Both the position numbers and the translations under genes were made by a program. DNA of 64,000 nt from contig CM049320.1 in assembly GCA_026874595.1 (NCBI GenBank), positions 24,501,714 to 24,565,713 on the forward strand. Direction: 5' to 3'. Under the pieces are notes generated by a model that worked only from the letters and a program-made list of their open reading frames with translations, ran no database searches and was not told the DNA's origin. Shown here in pieces: positions 24,883-36,539 of this stretch (position 1 is the stretch's first letter; each line of letters begins with the position of its first letter). Origin of the DNA: Sipunculus nudus. Its lineage: Eukaryota > Annelida > Sipuncula > Golfingiida > Sipunculidae.

Positions 24883-25872
24883 TTATTTGTTCTTTACGTT
24901 TTTCTCATATCGGGCCATCATCTTCCTCCTGTGCATGTTTATATGTGTATTAAGATTATCTTTTCGACTGAAACTTTTGCCACACTCTTCACATTTATAC
25001 GGTTTTTCACCAGAGTGCTTCCTATTATGTTTGGTCAGATAATCCTGTCGAACGAAACTTTGACCACAGGTGTCACACGTGTAAGGTTTCACGCCCGTGT
25101 GGGTCCTCGTGTGTATGAGCAGTATGCTTTTAAGCTTAAAACACCGGCCACATTCTTCACAGACATACGGCTTGTCTGCAGTGTGTCTTTTCTGATGTAC
25201 ATCCAGTTGTCCTTTAAACACAAAACATTTGCCACAATCTTCACACATGAAGGTTTTCACTCTTGTATGCACTTGTCCATGTTGAAGAAGTCCACTTTTC
25301 TGACGGAAACACTTTCCGCATTCTTCACATTTGAAAGGTTTTCCCCCAGTGTGTATAGTTCCATGTCTCCGGAGGTGTGATCTTTCACTGAAACATTTGT
25401 CACAATCTGCACATTTGAATGGCTTTTCTCCAGTGTGCACTCTTTCATGTTTCACAAGATGATTTTGTGCAATGAAGCATTTCCCACAATAAGCACACTC
25501 AAAGGGTTTTACAGCTGTATGCTGTTTTTGATGGGACTCAAGAGCACTTGAATCAGGAAAATATTTGAAGCACACTTCACACTTAAAAGCCGACTCTTTA
25601 GTGTGTTTCCATTTATGTATTCTCAAAGCTATTTTTTTACAGAATCCTCTGCCACAATCCGAACACTTGTGTGGCTTTTCCACCATGTGAGTGATCTTGT
25701 GCTGTTTTAAACTTGATCTGCTCCTGAAATGTTTGCCACAATCTTCGCACTCAAACGGTTTTTCATTTGTGTGTGATCTTTCATGAATCTCAAGAACCCT
25801 TTTTGTTTTTAAATGTTTACCACAGTCTTCGCACCTGAAAGGTTTTTCTCCACTATGTGTTGTTTCATTCAT
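24883..25872 (-). CDS. C2H2 zinc-finger protein A (11 fingers)
   Basis: This 329-residue protein is almost entirely tandem C2H2 (Krueppel-type) fingers of the form C-x2-C-x12-H-x3-H, spaced by TGEKP-like linkers. Eleven fingers have all four zinc ligands, from FRCEDCGKHLKTKRVLEIH at the N-terminus to YKCEECGKSFSRKDNLNTH, followed by a short basic tail (RRKMMARYEKNVKNK). No KRAB, SCAN, BTB or ZAD domain is visible. It is probably a nuclear DNA-binding regulator; the target is unknown. The first ATG (25872) lies inside a degenerate finger, and the frame stays open upstream to a stop at about 26026, so the true start may lie in an upstream exon. The last two fingers (xRxDYLxKH, SRKDNxxTH) recur in genes B and C, marking it as a relative. 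Confidence 0.88.
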   Translation of the reverse strand: MNETTHSGEKPFRCEDCGKHLKTKRVLEIHERSHTNEKPFECEDCGKHFRSRSSLKQHKITHMVEKPHKCSDCGRGFCKKIALRIHKWKHTKESAFKCEVCFKYFPDSSALESHQKQHTAVKPFECAYCGKCFIAQNHLVKHERVHTGEKPFKCADCDKCFSERSHLRRHGTIHTGGKPFKCEECGKCFRQKSGLLQHGQVHTRVKTFMCEDCGKCFVFKGQLDVHQKRHTADKPYVCEECGRCFKLKSILLIHTRTHTGVKPYTCDTCGQSFVRQDYLTKHNRKHSGEKPYKCEECGKSFSRKDNLNTHINMHRRKMMARYEKNVKNK

Positions 25873-26025
25873 TTTAAAATGCTCATTTCTCCTGCTGAAA
25901 CATTTGATGCAGTCTTCACATTTAAAACTCTCTACAGTACCTGTCCGACAGTGTGCATATTTTGAGTAAGTGCTGACGTGACCAGATGAGCAAACAGTTA
26001 TTTGCCAGTCTTCACATGTATCTAG
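25873..26025 (-). pseudogene. Decayed fingers upstream of, and in frame with, gene A
   Basis: In the gene A frame the sequence reads FKCEDCIKCFSRRNEHFKMN, a finger whose first His is Met. Upstream of it is TCEDWQITVCSSG, where the second Cys is Trp. Reading TGT in place of TG at about 26009 restores CEDCGK in another frame, so a 1-nt loss is likely. A stop lies at 26026-26028. There is no ATG before 25872, so this part is untranslated or entered by splicing. Confidence 0.55.
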
Positions 26026-28455
26026 CTATCATTACGAGGCATCATTCCTATACGTGTGTGTATTTTTATGATTATTTAGAATTTTAGATGACTAGTTGAA
26101 TAAACATTGGGATGAGGTTTCAACACTTGTATCCTCTTTCCCAAGCTCATCCCCTGAGGAACAAGGAAAACCTGCCAACTTACTTAGTATTAACTTTACA
26201 TGTCACGGTTTCAATAGTTTCACCTACAGTGTCTTGCATCTAATGATCTTTACACTATGACTGTGTCAAAGAATAAACCGCTGTAAGTCTTTTCCGGGTT
26301 AGTTTTCTCGCATTCTTTGTTTAAAGATGTAATATCATCCTTTATACTGCTCCTTTGGGTACATGAACTGAAAAGACAAAATTGAACATTTTTTTACTTA
26401 CTTGTACACTGCTATTCATTAGTTTACTCTGTATTTGGGACATCTACTTTACATAAAGAGGGATTATTGTAAGAAGGGAATAGCATGACAACTATCATAT
26501 TTATAAGATAATGGTAATACATATATCTCCAAAGGTGGATGGATGTTTCGGACAGGGACTAGAACACTAGACATGGGAGGACATATCTGTATTGTGGATA
26601 TAAAAAAACTACTTTTGAAAAAAAAAATACTTAAGCCCAGAAGCAAACCTTGTTTCTATTGTTACAATTGTGATGTCATCATGGTTACCATAGTGACACA
26701 AAGTTGTCCTTAAGCTTAACCATGGAGTTCTAATTAAAACCCCCTGAACTAAAACAGTACAATTGTGGACAATTAAGTCTAAAGACCAGGATAGCACTTT
26801 GCCCACTGCGGTAGGTGTCATCATATTTGTGTTAAGGGTAACAATTGAGACCAGAGAAAATTCTCCTGTTCACGAGTGCATGGTCATCTAGCGTCATGTC
26901 GACCCTCTGGCATTACGACCAGATAACTGGCGCTAGAGTGTCTTTATATCTAAGTCTGAGGAACGCATTATAAGCCTTATGAAGATGCATATATTTTCGT
27001 CATTTCTGACAATGCTTCATGGCCTACAGATACACTGTCAATTAACATAAACCAGACCAATCCTTAGCATTTTTGTGTACTTTCTAATATCAAACATGAG
27101 CGAGAATAATTCCGTTTTAATCCAATACATTGGTAAACATCGGCATGTTTGTTGAATTTATGATAGCATGAACACAAGCATGGCTCGCACGGGTTACAAG
27201 ACGCAGACAGCTTGCACGCGATACAGGAAATGAGCCGTGTCCATGGAGACGGTGTTTCAGTTTTGGTTGTGAGCCCACATGTATACTATTGTGTTAATTT
27301 ATCATTCTTCGCATAATATTGAGATTATGGGCCGTTTACCACAAAATGAATGCAACCTGATGCAAGCCCACTGCGATAAATTCCTCTATATTACTTAAAT
27401 CACGACTCGAGTAGGCTTACCAGCCCCATTATCCGATTGCCTACTGAGTCGGGTTGTCACGGCTATAATGGTCATCATGACCTGAGAAGTGAATGCATTT
27501 ATCTTGTAATAACCATAACCAAGAGGATTCCAAATGCAGCATAATATATAATTGACTCAAGAGCGTTTGTTGGCTGGTGACTAAAATACATGCAGGCCTG
27601 TAACCATTTTTGTCATCCTTGGTGAGAAACGCCACTTACTCTCAGACATACTACACATGTGCATGTACACTTATACACACATGTAAATATACTGGTGCAT
27701 AGGGAAAAAAGTAAATTCATAAGCACTGGCAGTGAAACCAAATGCCGAACTTTTGTTCCCCCACCCCCGATTGGTGCACGAAGGGTAGACACAGTTGTAG
27801 CTCTGTAGTATATTCAAACTGTCATTTTCCCCCGAGGTAAGCATAAAGTGACGTTATTCTGAACTTTAGGGAAAATAATAAACATTACATTCATGGTCGA
27901 ACTAAGCATATTGATGCAGTAGTTATTATTAACGAGGCTGGTTTTACTTGCATGGAAAGCTTGTCTCTGAGTCAGCCATGACGGCTTGACAGCTTCATAT
28001 GAATCGGTTTCATAGAGATGAAAGGTGGCAGTTAATGTAATTACTTTTTTGTAACACTTTTTTCTTCATTATTTAGATAACATCACACGACCTCATAAGC
28101 CTATGATGTAAAATACTTGTGTACGGGTGTTCTTTAATATTATGACTTGCATCATGACTTGCAGGTCCCTATCAGTTTATTTAGAAGGCCTGAGGGTCAA
28201 GTTGTCATGACTAACATTGGTTAAGGTGGTTTTCCATAAGTGAGTAGTGCGTATACGTAGTCCGCATGCATAGTCCGTATCCAAATTTCGTTTTCCGTAG
28301 GTAGGCCTACGTATACGTAGTCCATAGTCCGTGATGATAGGTGTTCGATGGCTGAAGATTTTCTATCTTTGTAAGCCATTTCTCCATATATTTATTGTAC
28401 ATATCTAAATATTAACAACGGAAGTTTCTTTGATAAATCTTTAAAATAAATTAAA
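26026..28455. other. Intergenic region with MITE fragment, no recognised gene
   Basis: 26630-26725 (TTACAATTGTGATGTCATCA, then GGTTACCATAGTGACACA) matches the inside of the MITE at 52997-53153. A minus-strand stretch near 26120-26165 has a pyrimidine tract plus AG followed by an acidic short frame (GDELGKEDTSVETSS). It could be an upstream exon of gene A, but this is unproven. Confidence 0.4.
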
Positions 28456-30477
28456 ATGCTATTTATATTTTCAATAAGGATCTTAATTATTAATATTTTA
28501 CATGCACTTCTGATGTTTACGGCTCAAGCAGGCCTATTTGGAAAATATGAGTACGTTATAGAAACGACAACAAAATTGAAGCAAATGCCAATTTGTTTGG
28601 TTTCCGAAAGACTGATGTCAGAAATGACAGTCGAAATAGAGATTGATCATACAGCACGGCCTGATTGGAAAAAGTCTATATTAAACCTGAAATTGACGAG
28701 GCGATTGGAAAATTTTGAGCAGTAATTTTGGTCCAAGTAGCATCTAAACATCTGCATTAATTAATGATAATATGTATAGATATTTGGTCTCTTTATGCTT
28801 CACAAGGAATATGTGCCCAAATGTCTTTGGACAGACCTGTCCAACGATCCCCAGGGTAAACTTTGGGTCGATCTACCACAGTTGACACGCCCCCGCGTCC
28901 TATTTAACGGCTATTATCGCTCATGAGCTGGGTTGATTTGTGTTTGTCCATTATTGTAAAATTAGTTTCCGTTATATCAAATTAACCCATGTACTAAAGA
29001 CCCAGGTTAAACTGTAGGCCTAGGGTCTCTCCCACCTTTGGTCCAACGACTGTCAACTACCTTCATCGGGGTCGAGTGCCCGAAACCCACGCCGGAGGGA
29101 TCCGGCCCAGGAATCTGTCCGGGTCGTCTCCGGGCGAGATTTCCTCGGACAGCTTTATTGGACCTATGATTACTTCATACACTTGCAATTTAAGTAACCG
29201 AAACTATACAAACCTGGTCAAGAAGTGTAGGGGTAAGGTATAATACGAATCGAGGACCTAGGAAATAAATTATTGCCGTCTCACATACAAAGCTTTCCTA
29301 CGGGGGCTGCATGTGTTTGCCTGTCATATGATCAGCTCATGAATATGGCATGACCCAGCTGGGAACCAATAGGAGAAGAGGACAAATGACATCACTCATG
29401 AACTTGTAATTTTTGCTCATGAGCATATCACCAGCTGTCATGACACATCAAGTAAACCCATATTAAATTTAAAAGGCCTTAAAAGGGACTGTCTCGTCTA
29501 CTGGGCAGGGGCTTAACGTCGTCCGACGCTGACCTGATTGGGGCGATGGCTTTAGCGGGCCAGCTACAGTGACAGTGCTGGTCAGCTGAAGTTTCAGCAT
29601 TGACAGTATCAGTAGGAAGCTATGAGGTGTTCCACGCATGCGGCCTTCGGACGTTTCCTTGGTTACGCGATCTTTTTCTAGACACAGTCTGTCACTTGTC
29701 GGGTTGCTGAAAGCGGCCTGCCATTAACCCCTGGCTGTCTTGAAGTCTTTAAAAATGAATCAGTGGAAGTTCAAGACCCCTGTACATCCAGCACTGCTAA
29801 TTCAACAGTGTGTCGAAAAATTACCTTTTCACTTATATTTATCAGCCAAACCGACTTAGTCAGCGGCCGATCTGTCAGTTCTGCGTCCACTTTATGGCAT
29901 GATGTCACGACTATGTAAAGGCCTCTTATTAACTACAATAACCCTAAAACAGGCCTACTCCTTTGGTGTATTTATTTAACTAGTAGGCTACGCTATCAAG
30001 TGACAGAACTGTCCTTGCGGCAATCTTGCAACAACCAGTATCTGGTCCTGTCGTCCTTGTCCGTGCTTAACAGAAGAGAACCTCTGCACGGATGGCTGCA
30101 ACTGCGGGGCAGTCAAATTGGGCTGAAATAACAAACCTGGTCACCCAGGGTCTTGACTGCAAGACTGGCTTTGCACGAAGCAAAGGATCATGAAAATTAT
30201 AGAAGTGAGGAAGAAGAGACACCAAAATGACACCAAAATGGAAGTGGACCCATGAACTATTCTGAAGTATTAAAACCGATTTATATGTGGGCTAATTTAT
30301 TTATATTTTCACGTGAGAGGCTATAATTATATAATTATTTATAATATGTTATATTTATAACTATATAAGCCTATAATCTTGGTTATATAACGTAGGTCAA
30401 CAATTTTGTTTTTAATTTTATTTGTGTTTAAAAAACTAGTGACAGTTAAACTCGATCGACTTAATCAAGAAAATAAC

Positions 30478-30520
<43 letters not shown>

Positions 30521-30960
30521 GTCCATATACAGAACAAATGAGAGAAATGAGAAAAGAAAAGAACCATAGAACAGCAAAATTACCTAATAACACAAGATTT
30601 AGGCTAAAAGTGACTCAATACAATCATTATAACAAACATCAACAACAATAATGCTAAGGTTTCAATTTGTTTTAATGATTAAGTATCGATGTACGAAAAA
30701 AGACCATTTATTTAAGAAATATCGAGCTTAAAATGTAAAACGTAATAAAATAATATTGAGTTTACCCATGGTACCAAGGTTAATTCAATTTGTATTTAAA
30801 TAATCCAGTATTGATGCACAAAAAGACCATTTATTAAAGAAATGCCGTGCTTAACATGCAAAACATATTATAAGTATTCAGCATGTTCATATATTATGCA
30901 ATAACATATCTGGAAAAATTGGAATGGCTGTAATTTTTAGTCAACATCAGCAAAGGCAGC
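28456..30960. other. Intergenic region, no supported gene
   Basis: It contains an 89-codon ORF at 28456-28725 with a signal-peptide-like start and no recognised family. It also has an (AAT)n microsatellite at about 30474-30518. GAGAACCTCTGCACGGATGG (about 30077) recurs at about 33000, and a GTCAAGAAGTGTAGGGGTAA block (about 29219) recurs diverged at about 34460. Confidence 0.4.
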
Positions 30961-31066
30961 AAGATTTTTTTTAAAAATCTTTATTCAGTATTGAACTACA
31001 TGCATCAGAACAAATATATGTATATATTTCTGGAACTGGTATACACAGAAAAGTCGGTTCACTTGC

Positions 31067-31138
31067 ACTGCCGGTGGGAATCGAACCCTCGATCTTCCGA
31101 TTTCTGGTCGGCTGATTTAACCACTAAACTACGCCAGA
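31067..31138 (-). repeat. tRNA-derived SINE head / tRNA pseudogene
   Basis: On the minus strand it has an A-box-like TAGTTTAGTGGTTAAA, a 4-bp anticodon stem (CCGA/TCGG) with a 7-nt loop and a B-box GGTTCGATTCC. The acceptor stem pairs at 5 of 7 positions and the base before the anticodon is C instead of T, so it is not a working tRNA gene. On the minus strand it continues into a tail ending GAATAAAGATTTTT plus A's near 30970, as in a SINE. Confidence 0.65.
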
Positions 31139-31569
31139 TCCTACTAGACTATAGATCTAGTAATTTGAGTCACTAGACAGACACGGTTGAGGTGGTCTGG
31201 GACCACCGCCCCGGCCTGTCTCTTTAGACTATAATTTGGATGCCGAAAATTGCCACACAAGCCAAGCCAAGGAGCCGCGAAGAGCCACCAGCAAACACCC
31301 GCACCGGTGACCGAGAAAGCTACATCACCCACACCCACAAAGCCCCGAGCGGGCCACTCACCGCACGGATACCAGCAGCAAAGCCGCTGTCCCCAAGAAC
31401 CCCGATCGTGAGCGACATCCCCGAGCAGAATGCGTACCACAACAGAGAGGCCCGAACACAAGCAGGGAAACCCAGACCGCCGACAGAACAACTCCTACCG
31501 CGAGAGGCGGACTTCCTGTGACTTGGATCGGGCAGGCTGTCTTGGCTTGGTCTTCAGCTGGTCCCCGAG

Positions 31570-31601
31570 CAGTGGGCCTAAAGTTGTCTGTCTGCCCACT
31601 G
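31570..31601. ncRNA. Conserved hairpin H1
   Basis: Stem CAGTGGGC/GCCCACTG (8 bp) encloses the 16-nt loop CTAAAGTTGTCTGTCT. The same loop with one change occurs in H2, where the stem differs but still pairs. Whether it is transcribed is unknown. Confidence 0.4.
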
Positions 31602-31742
31602 TCAGGGATTCTTGACTTGTCTTGCTTGTCTTGACTTGGGTTCCGGCTGTCGGGGTGGTCTTGTCTTCTCTTGGCTTGTCCCAGGGCTACCAGTCTTGAC
31701 TTGGTCTTGGTCTTGAGGCTTGGGTCTTGAAGTCTTGTGGCA

Positions 31743-31778
31743 GGCAGCGGACCTAAGGTTGTCTGTCTGTCCGCTGCC
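31743..31778. ncRNA. Conserved hairpin H2
   Basis: Stem GGCAGCGGAC/GTCCGCTGCC (10 bp) encloses the 16-nt loop CTAAGGTTGTCTGTCT. Relative to H1, a T-A pair becomes C-G and a G-C pair becomes A-T, so pairing is kept while sequence changes. Confidence 0.4.
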
Positions 31779-32211
31779 AGGTCAGTGTGTGATTGATTAG
31801 TCCTAAATAGGACTGTTGGGGGGTAGTCCTAAAAAGGACTGTTGGGGGGTCTTGTCTGGTCTGTCTGGAGCTGTCCCGGTGTAGGTCTGGGTAGTCGTCT
31901 TGGTAGTTGGTGTCAGTGGGCGGATGGGATGTGCGCTCGTCTGGGTGCCCTCTAAACTTCCGCTGGTGGAGTAGGGGGGCTGCCGCTGGACTTGCGCGTC
32001 GGTGTCGGATGCTGTTGGTGGTGGTTGTCAGGGGTAGTTGTTGTCCGTGGTGGGGGGGGGGGGGGGGGGCCGCAGATTTCTTTATAATTTTATAAGTATC
32101 ACATGGGAGTTTTTTAAGAAAATACCTCATGATCATTTTCCCTTATATTGGCCTAAAGGAGATATCTGTAGGAGATATCTTTATAGTTAGAAATCTTGCT
32201 AGCCGGTGGAG

Positions 32212-32330
32212 CTCTCAGTTTGTACTTTTATATTAAGTATCATATAAATATTTTTGAGAGATATTTATGATCATGTACTTTTATAGGAAATACTTATAAG
32301 AAGTATTTTTATATAAGTGCAGACTGAGAG
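32212..32330. repeat. Imperfect 119-bp inverted repeat
   Basis: CTCTCAGTTTGTACTT at the left pairs with AAGTGCAGACTGAGAG at the right with two mismatches. AT-rich arms with AAGTATTTTTATATAAGT-like content continue inward. It could be a foldback element. Confidence 0.45.
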
Positions 32331-33597
32331 AAACGGGGGCGGGGGTAGTTGAGGCTAGTGGCGGCATCAGTTTCCACTTGCTAGTGGCCGGCTTCGGTTT
32401 CCATGCCACTGGTCTGCCGGAAATGCTGTAATTACTAGTAAAATTTATAATTATATCTTATATATGAGCGTCGGATAACCAGATATTGCGTCGATATTGT
32501 GAAAAATACAAAAAACAAAAGGGCGAAAAACCGGTAAAAATCGTAAAAAACGTGGGTTAGTGTGCTTGAAAAACGATGAGTGAAGCGGTGTATTTACATG
32601 AGTTGTGCTCTTTTTTTTTTTTTGTTAAAGGTTGATGGTGTATAAAACAGTATGGTGCATTTTATATACATGGGTTAAGTATGGTTCTATTCTAATTGAG
32701 GGTGTATTAGTATTGGTTAGTGGTGTGGTGTTCTGTTGGTGGATATGTATTTTCCCGAGTTCATATGTTAGTCCAGGTCCTCAAATATATATGTATATTT
32801 ATATGTACCATGGGTGTAACAATGTCTTGACCAATCGATGCATTTATATGCAAGCCCTGGATTAAATTGTAATCGATTATTAATCTCTGAATAGATTCAT
32901 TTTGATTATTTTTTCCTTTACAATTCAAATATTCTCAAATTTGACAGAGCAGTTTCCGATACGGAAGCGCTTGACCGGATGAAGGTCTAGAAGGGGAGAA
33001 GCTCTGCACGGATGGCTGCAACCACATAAATCTGCTTTAAGTGTTTGTTGGTTGACCACTCCACTGGCACAGAAACATTAAGGCGGTGACAAACAGAGGG
33101 AGGGTTACATTTTTTTATTTTATTAACTGAAATTTACCAACATCCACCTTTGTAATTTTTTTAAGAATGAACCTTAAATACACATTAATTTGAGAAAAGA
33201 ATTAAAGATTAGTGGTGTGCTTATTAATTAATTAAATTGATGATTTGTGGTTTTCTTTCAAAATTGATTAAATCTATCGCATTTTTGCATAATCATTTTA
33301 AAACTATTATGCATTCAGGTGCAAAGAATCTAATCCTGTCAGAGATGTACAGAAAAAAGCTAACTACATCAAGATGGAACAGCTGACAAGCGTTCAACAG
33401 CAAGTAAACCTTGGATACAGGTGGATTGATGGTTTCATTATGAATACCGATGAACATGTCACACTATTTACTCGGGTACTGGTCTACAATTATACATCAG
33501 ATTTCTAGGTAATATAGAAAGTACAAAAAATAAACTATAAATAATCGGTCATTTTTTATTTTCAATCATCAATTATATCTTAAAGATAAATTCCTAC

Positions 33598-33653
<56 letters not shown>

Positions 33654-34232
33654 GACAAGATTTTTTTTTTTTTGGCCGGGGGGATGGGGGTGAACCGCTT
33701 CAGTAAAAATGACTTGTTTTTCAATGCTTTCATAAAACCCTTCTGGAGCATAAATATATATATATATATTGCGTGTCCGGGTGTGTGTGTGTGAGGGTGT
33801 GTGTGTGTGTGTGAGCTCCCGTCGCTTAACCATTGGACCATTGAAACTTTGATACAGTGATGATGATGGTCTAGAAGGTAAAACTGCTTTAAACAGAATA
33901 AAGCAAAGAAAGTGTCAAACATTGACCAAACTAGCGTAGATGCCAAGGAACATCAGTCATTTCAGTCAACATGCATATCAAATGTTAATCTGGATCAACA
34001 TGTTTTCCCATGCAGCATCTCCTCGGTCATCTTAGCTAAGCCAGGTAACATCTGACATGATGTAAGTTTTGAAATGTCGTGCTAGTCTGTTACTTACAAA
34101 AAGTAATGTAAATGGTTGACACCTTGAAAAAGACTAGCTGTGTGTAGGTTCTTGTACACAAGCTTTCGGGTGCTCGCCCCCCTTCCTCAGGGAAAATTTG
34201 CTGAAACTATTAAAAATGTCATTCAAATTATT

Positions 34233-34287
<55 letters not shown>

Positions 34288-36539
34288 CCTGTTATCCTTT
34301 GATCCGATTTCCTACTAAAGGAACCCCTTCCTTTGAAAATCTGAGCAGTTCCATCTTCTTAGCAGCTTTGTACACCTGTAAATATAATTGATGTTCACCT
34401 GTCGTAAGCCCATGTTCACGCTTACGGCTGTTCAATACGCATGACTACAACAAGACTGTGACGTGATCAAGAAGTGTTGGGTTAAGGTATGATACGAATT
34501 GACGTCTAGGAATTAATTAAGATATTGACGTCTCTGGATTTAATTTGATCTCTGGCCGGATCCCTCTGGGTTTCAGGCACACCAACTTAAGGGTACACTC
34601 ACTTCAGGGCACACCCTCCCAACTTTTTTGTCCGCCACGACTGGCTGGAGGTCGAAGTTAAGACGCCGTTTAATCCAAATAACATCTTATGATATATAAT
34701 ACAAGAGTGCAATTTATTTAGAAAAAAGTAAATATTTTAAATATGAATCAATGCACTTTTAAGTAAGAAATAGCATATAATATAATATAACAAAAAACCG
34801 TTAATACTATATTATTTAAAATATATGCCTATGAAAATAAATACCATATTTTCCACAAATAATAATAACTAGATAAAGTTGTATTTGCATGCAAATACAT
34901 GAAGCGCCTCATAGTCACATTATTTCAGGAAATCATATGAACATTCCTTACTGCAATACTTATAATATAAGAACTATAGACCTATAAGGTTGAGTGAGCA
35001 CAGAAACTGAAAAGGGAGAAAAAAAATTAATGATGTTCAAAGTCTCGTTGACGTTGTGAGCAAAATGGGTATTTTTACGCGAACTGATCAATAATGCATG
35101 ATTTGGTCCAATTGTGATAAATAATAGAGGAGCTAATAGCATTGATCAGGGCATCCAGTCTAAGTTTTATGGCTAAATTAGGTCAGAATGATATATTTAA
35201 AAAAAACTATGTGAAATCAGAATGATGCAATACTGATACACAAGAATATTTGGCAATTTGCCTATGACACACCTTTAGCCAATTATCCATGATATTAATC
35301 ATTGTTGGAAATTCAAACGTGCTAATAATTTGAAAAAAAAAAAATAAAAGTCAAAGTAAAATGAAAGTTAATCAGTCGGAATGAGTCATTACTCTAAGAT
35401 TTCTTCTAAATTAGAACAAATTCCAATCAAAACACTTGATCCTATCGCGCTAACAAACCAATGATGCCCATGTCTGCTGTGTCTGGACCTTTGGAGAATG
35501 TGTCAAGGTCATGAGTAGAATGGGTACTATTACGCGAACTGAGGAATAATAGAGGAGCCAACAGCATTTATAAAAGCGAGCAGTCTTACCTAGTTTTATT
35601 ACTAGATTACGTCAGTGTGACCTAATTTCAGAATATTGTGGAGTTATTATAATGCAATACTGATATAAAAGAATATCTGACAGTATGCCTAAGATAAACC
35701 TAAACATTTTTGATGGTATTATAAGTTATTGGTGAAAATGCCCAAGTTCTAATAAATTGCGGGTGATATTGGTCAAGGTCAACTACAAGTTAATCAGTTT
35801 ATGAGAGTCATTAGTCGATGTCTTCCACTAAAATTGAACAAAATCCAATTAATGTGCTAACGAACAAACGATGCCCAACGTCTACTATGACTTGACCTTG
35901 AGAGCATAAGTCAAGGTCACACATTTTGCCTCAATAATATAGAATTAATGATACCGGTAATAATGATAGATGCCAGCATGTAGGAGAAATTAGCATGTTA
36001 AAAGTGCGGACGCGAACACTCGCCCGGTAAAAACAATAAGCTCCCCTATGGGGCACTAAATAATAATAATAAAAATAATGATAATAATTATAGTTTACTG
36101 AGGACTCAAAGTCCATATATACCGTATACATATTAGGAAATTAATGTGAAAATATATATCAAATGCTGTAAATTTACATCAGAATACACATGTAAAATCT
36201 ATACATATGCACCCGCATACATATACATACAAATATAAACATTTATGGTTAAACATATATATGTATATAAATTTGCATACATATGCATATGCATACATAT
36301 ATACATACTCATATAGAGATTTCGCCAGAAAATTACGTTACATATTTGTGAAAAAAATACGTTTGGGGGATTTTCCTTTCTCGCACAGGCGAAAACAATC
36401 TGATTTCATATATAACCCGGAGTTGTACATCGCGCTTATATATTAATAATCACTTTTAAATGACTCTGTTTTTCAATAAGTGCTTTTGCGTTAAAAGTCA
36501 CAAGTCTATGATATATAAATTCTTTACTGGCACTGCTGT
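32331..36539. other. Intergenic region with microsatellites, no recognised gene
   Basis: It holds (TA)n at 33604-33648 and 34236-34283, (GT)n at about 33779-33813, a CATATA-rich stretch at about 36170-36310, and two copies of a loosely similar block near 35030-35170 and 35510-35600 (GTACTATTACGCGAACTGA type). ORFs here come from the microsatellites. Confidence 0.45.

Larger units (their letters stand above)
31200..32070. other. GC-rich block with repeated hairpins, likely part of an unclassified mobile element
   Basis: Base composition jumps from AT-rich flanks to GC-rich, and the plus strand is rich in TCTTG/CTTGACTTGG repeats. Open frames exist on both strands (31240-31512 plus, 31753-32136 minus) but are low-complexity, rich in Pro/Arg/Thr/Gln, with no known domain. 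It lies next to the tRNA-like SINE head and ends in a G run at 32051-32068. It contains the two hairpins listed next. It may be the 5' region of a LINE or a SINE body, which is not settled. Confidence 0.4.

Noticed and set aside
24931-25380. 149-codon plus-strand ORF
   Set aside because: It is the antisense shadow of zinc-finger gene A; no independent features.
30406-30651. 81-codon ORF with poly-Asn
   Set aside because: Created by the (AAT)n microsatellite; no flanking conserved sequence.
31067-31138. Functional tRNA gene
   Set aside because: Acceptor mismatches, a mismatch in the T-stem and a missing T before the anticodon argue for a pseudogene or SINE head.
31240-31512. 93-codon plus ORF (Pro/Arg-rich) as a protein gene
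   Set aside because: Low complexity, open in several frames on both strands because of high GC; no splice or homology support.
30060-33030. LTR pair marked by CTCTGCACGGATGGCTGCAA
   Set aside because: Similarity covers only about 28 bp at each site, far too short for LTRs; no primer-binding site or polypurine tract.
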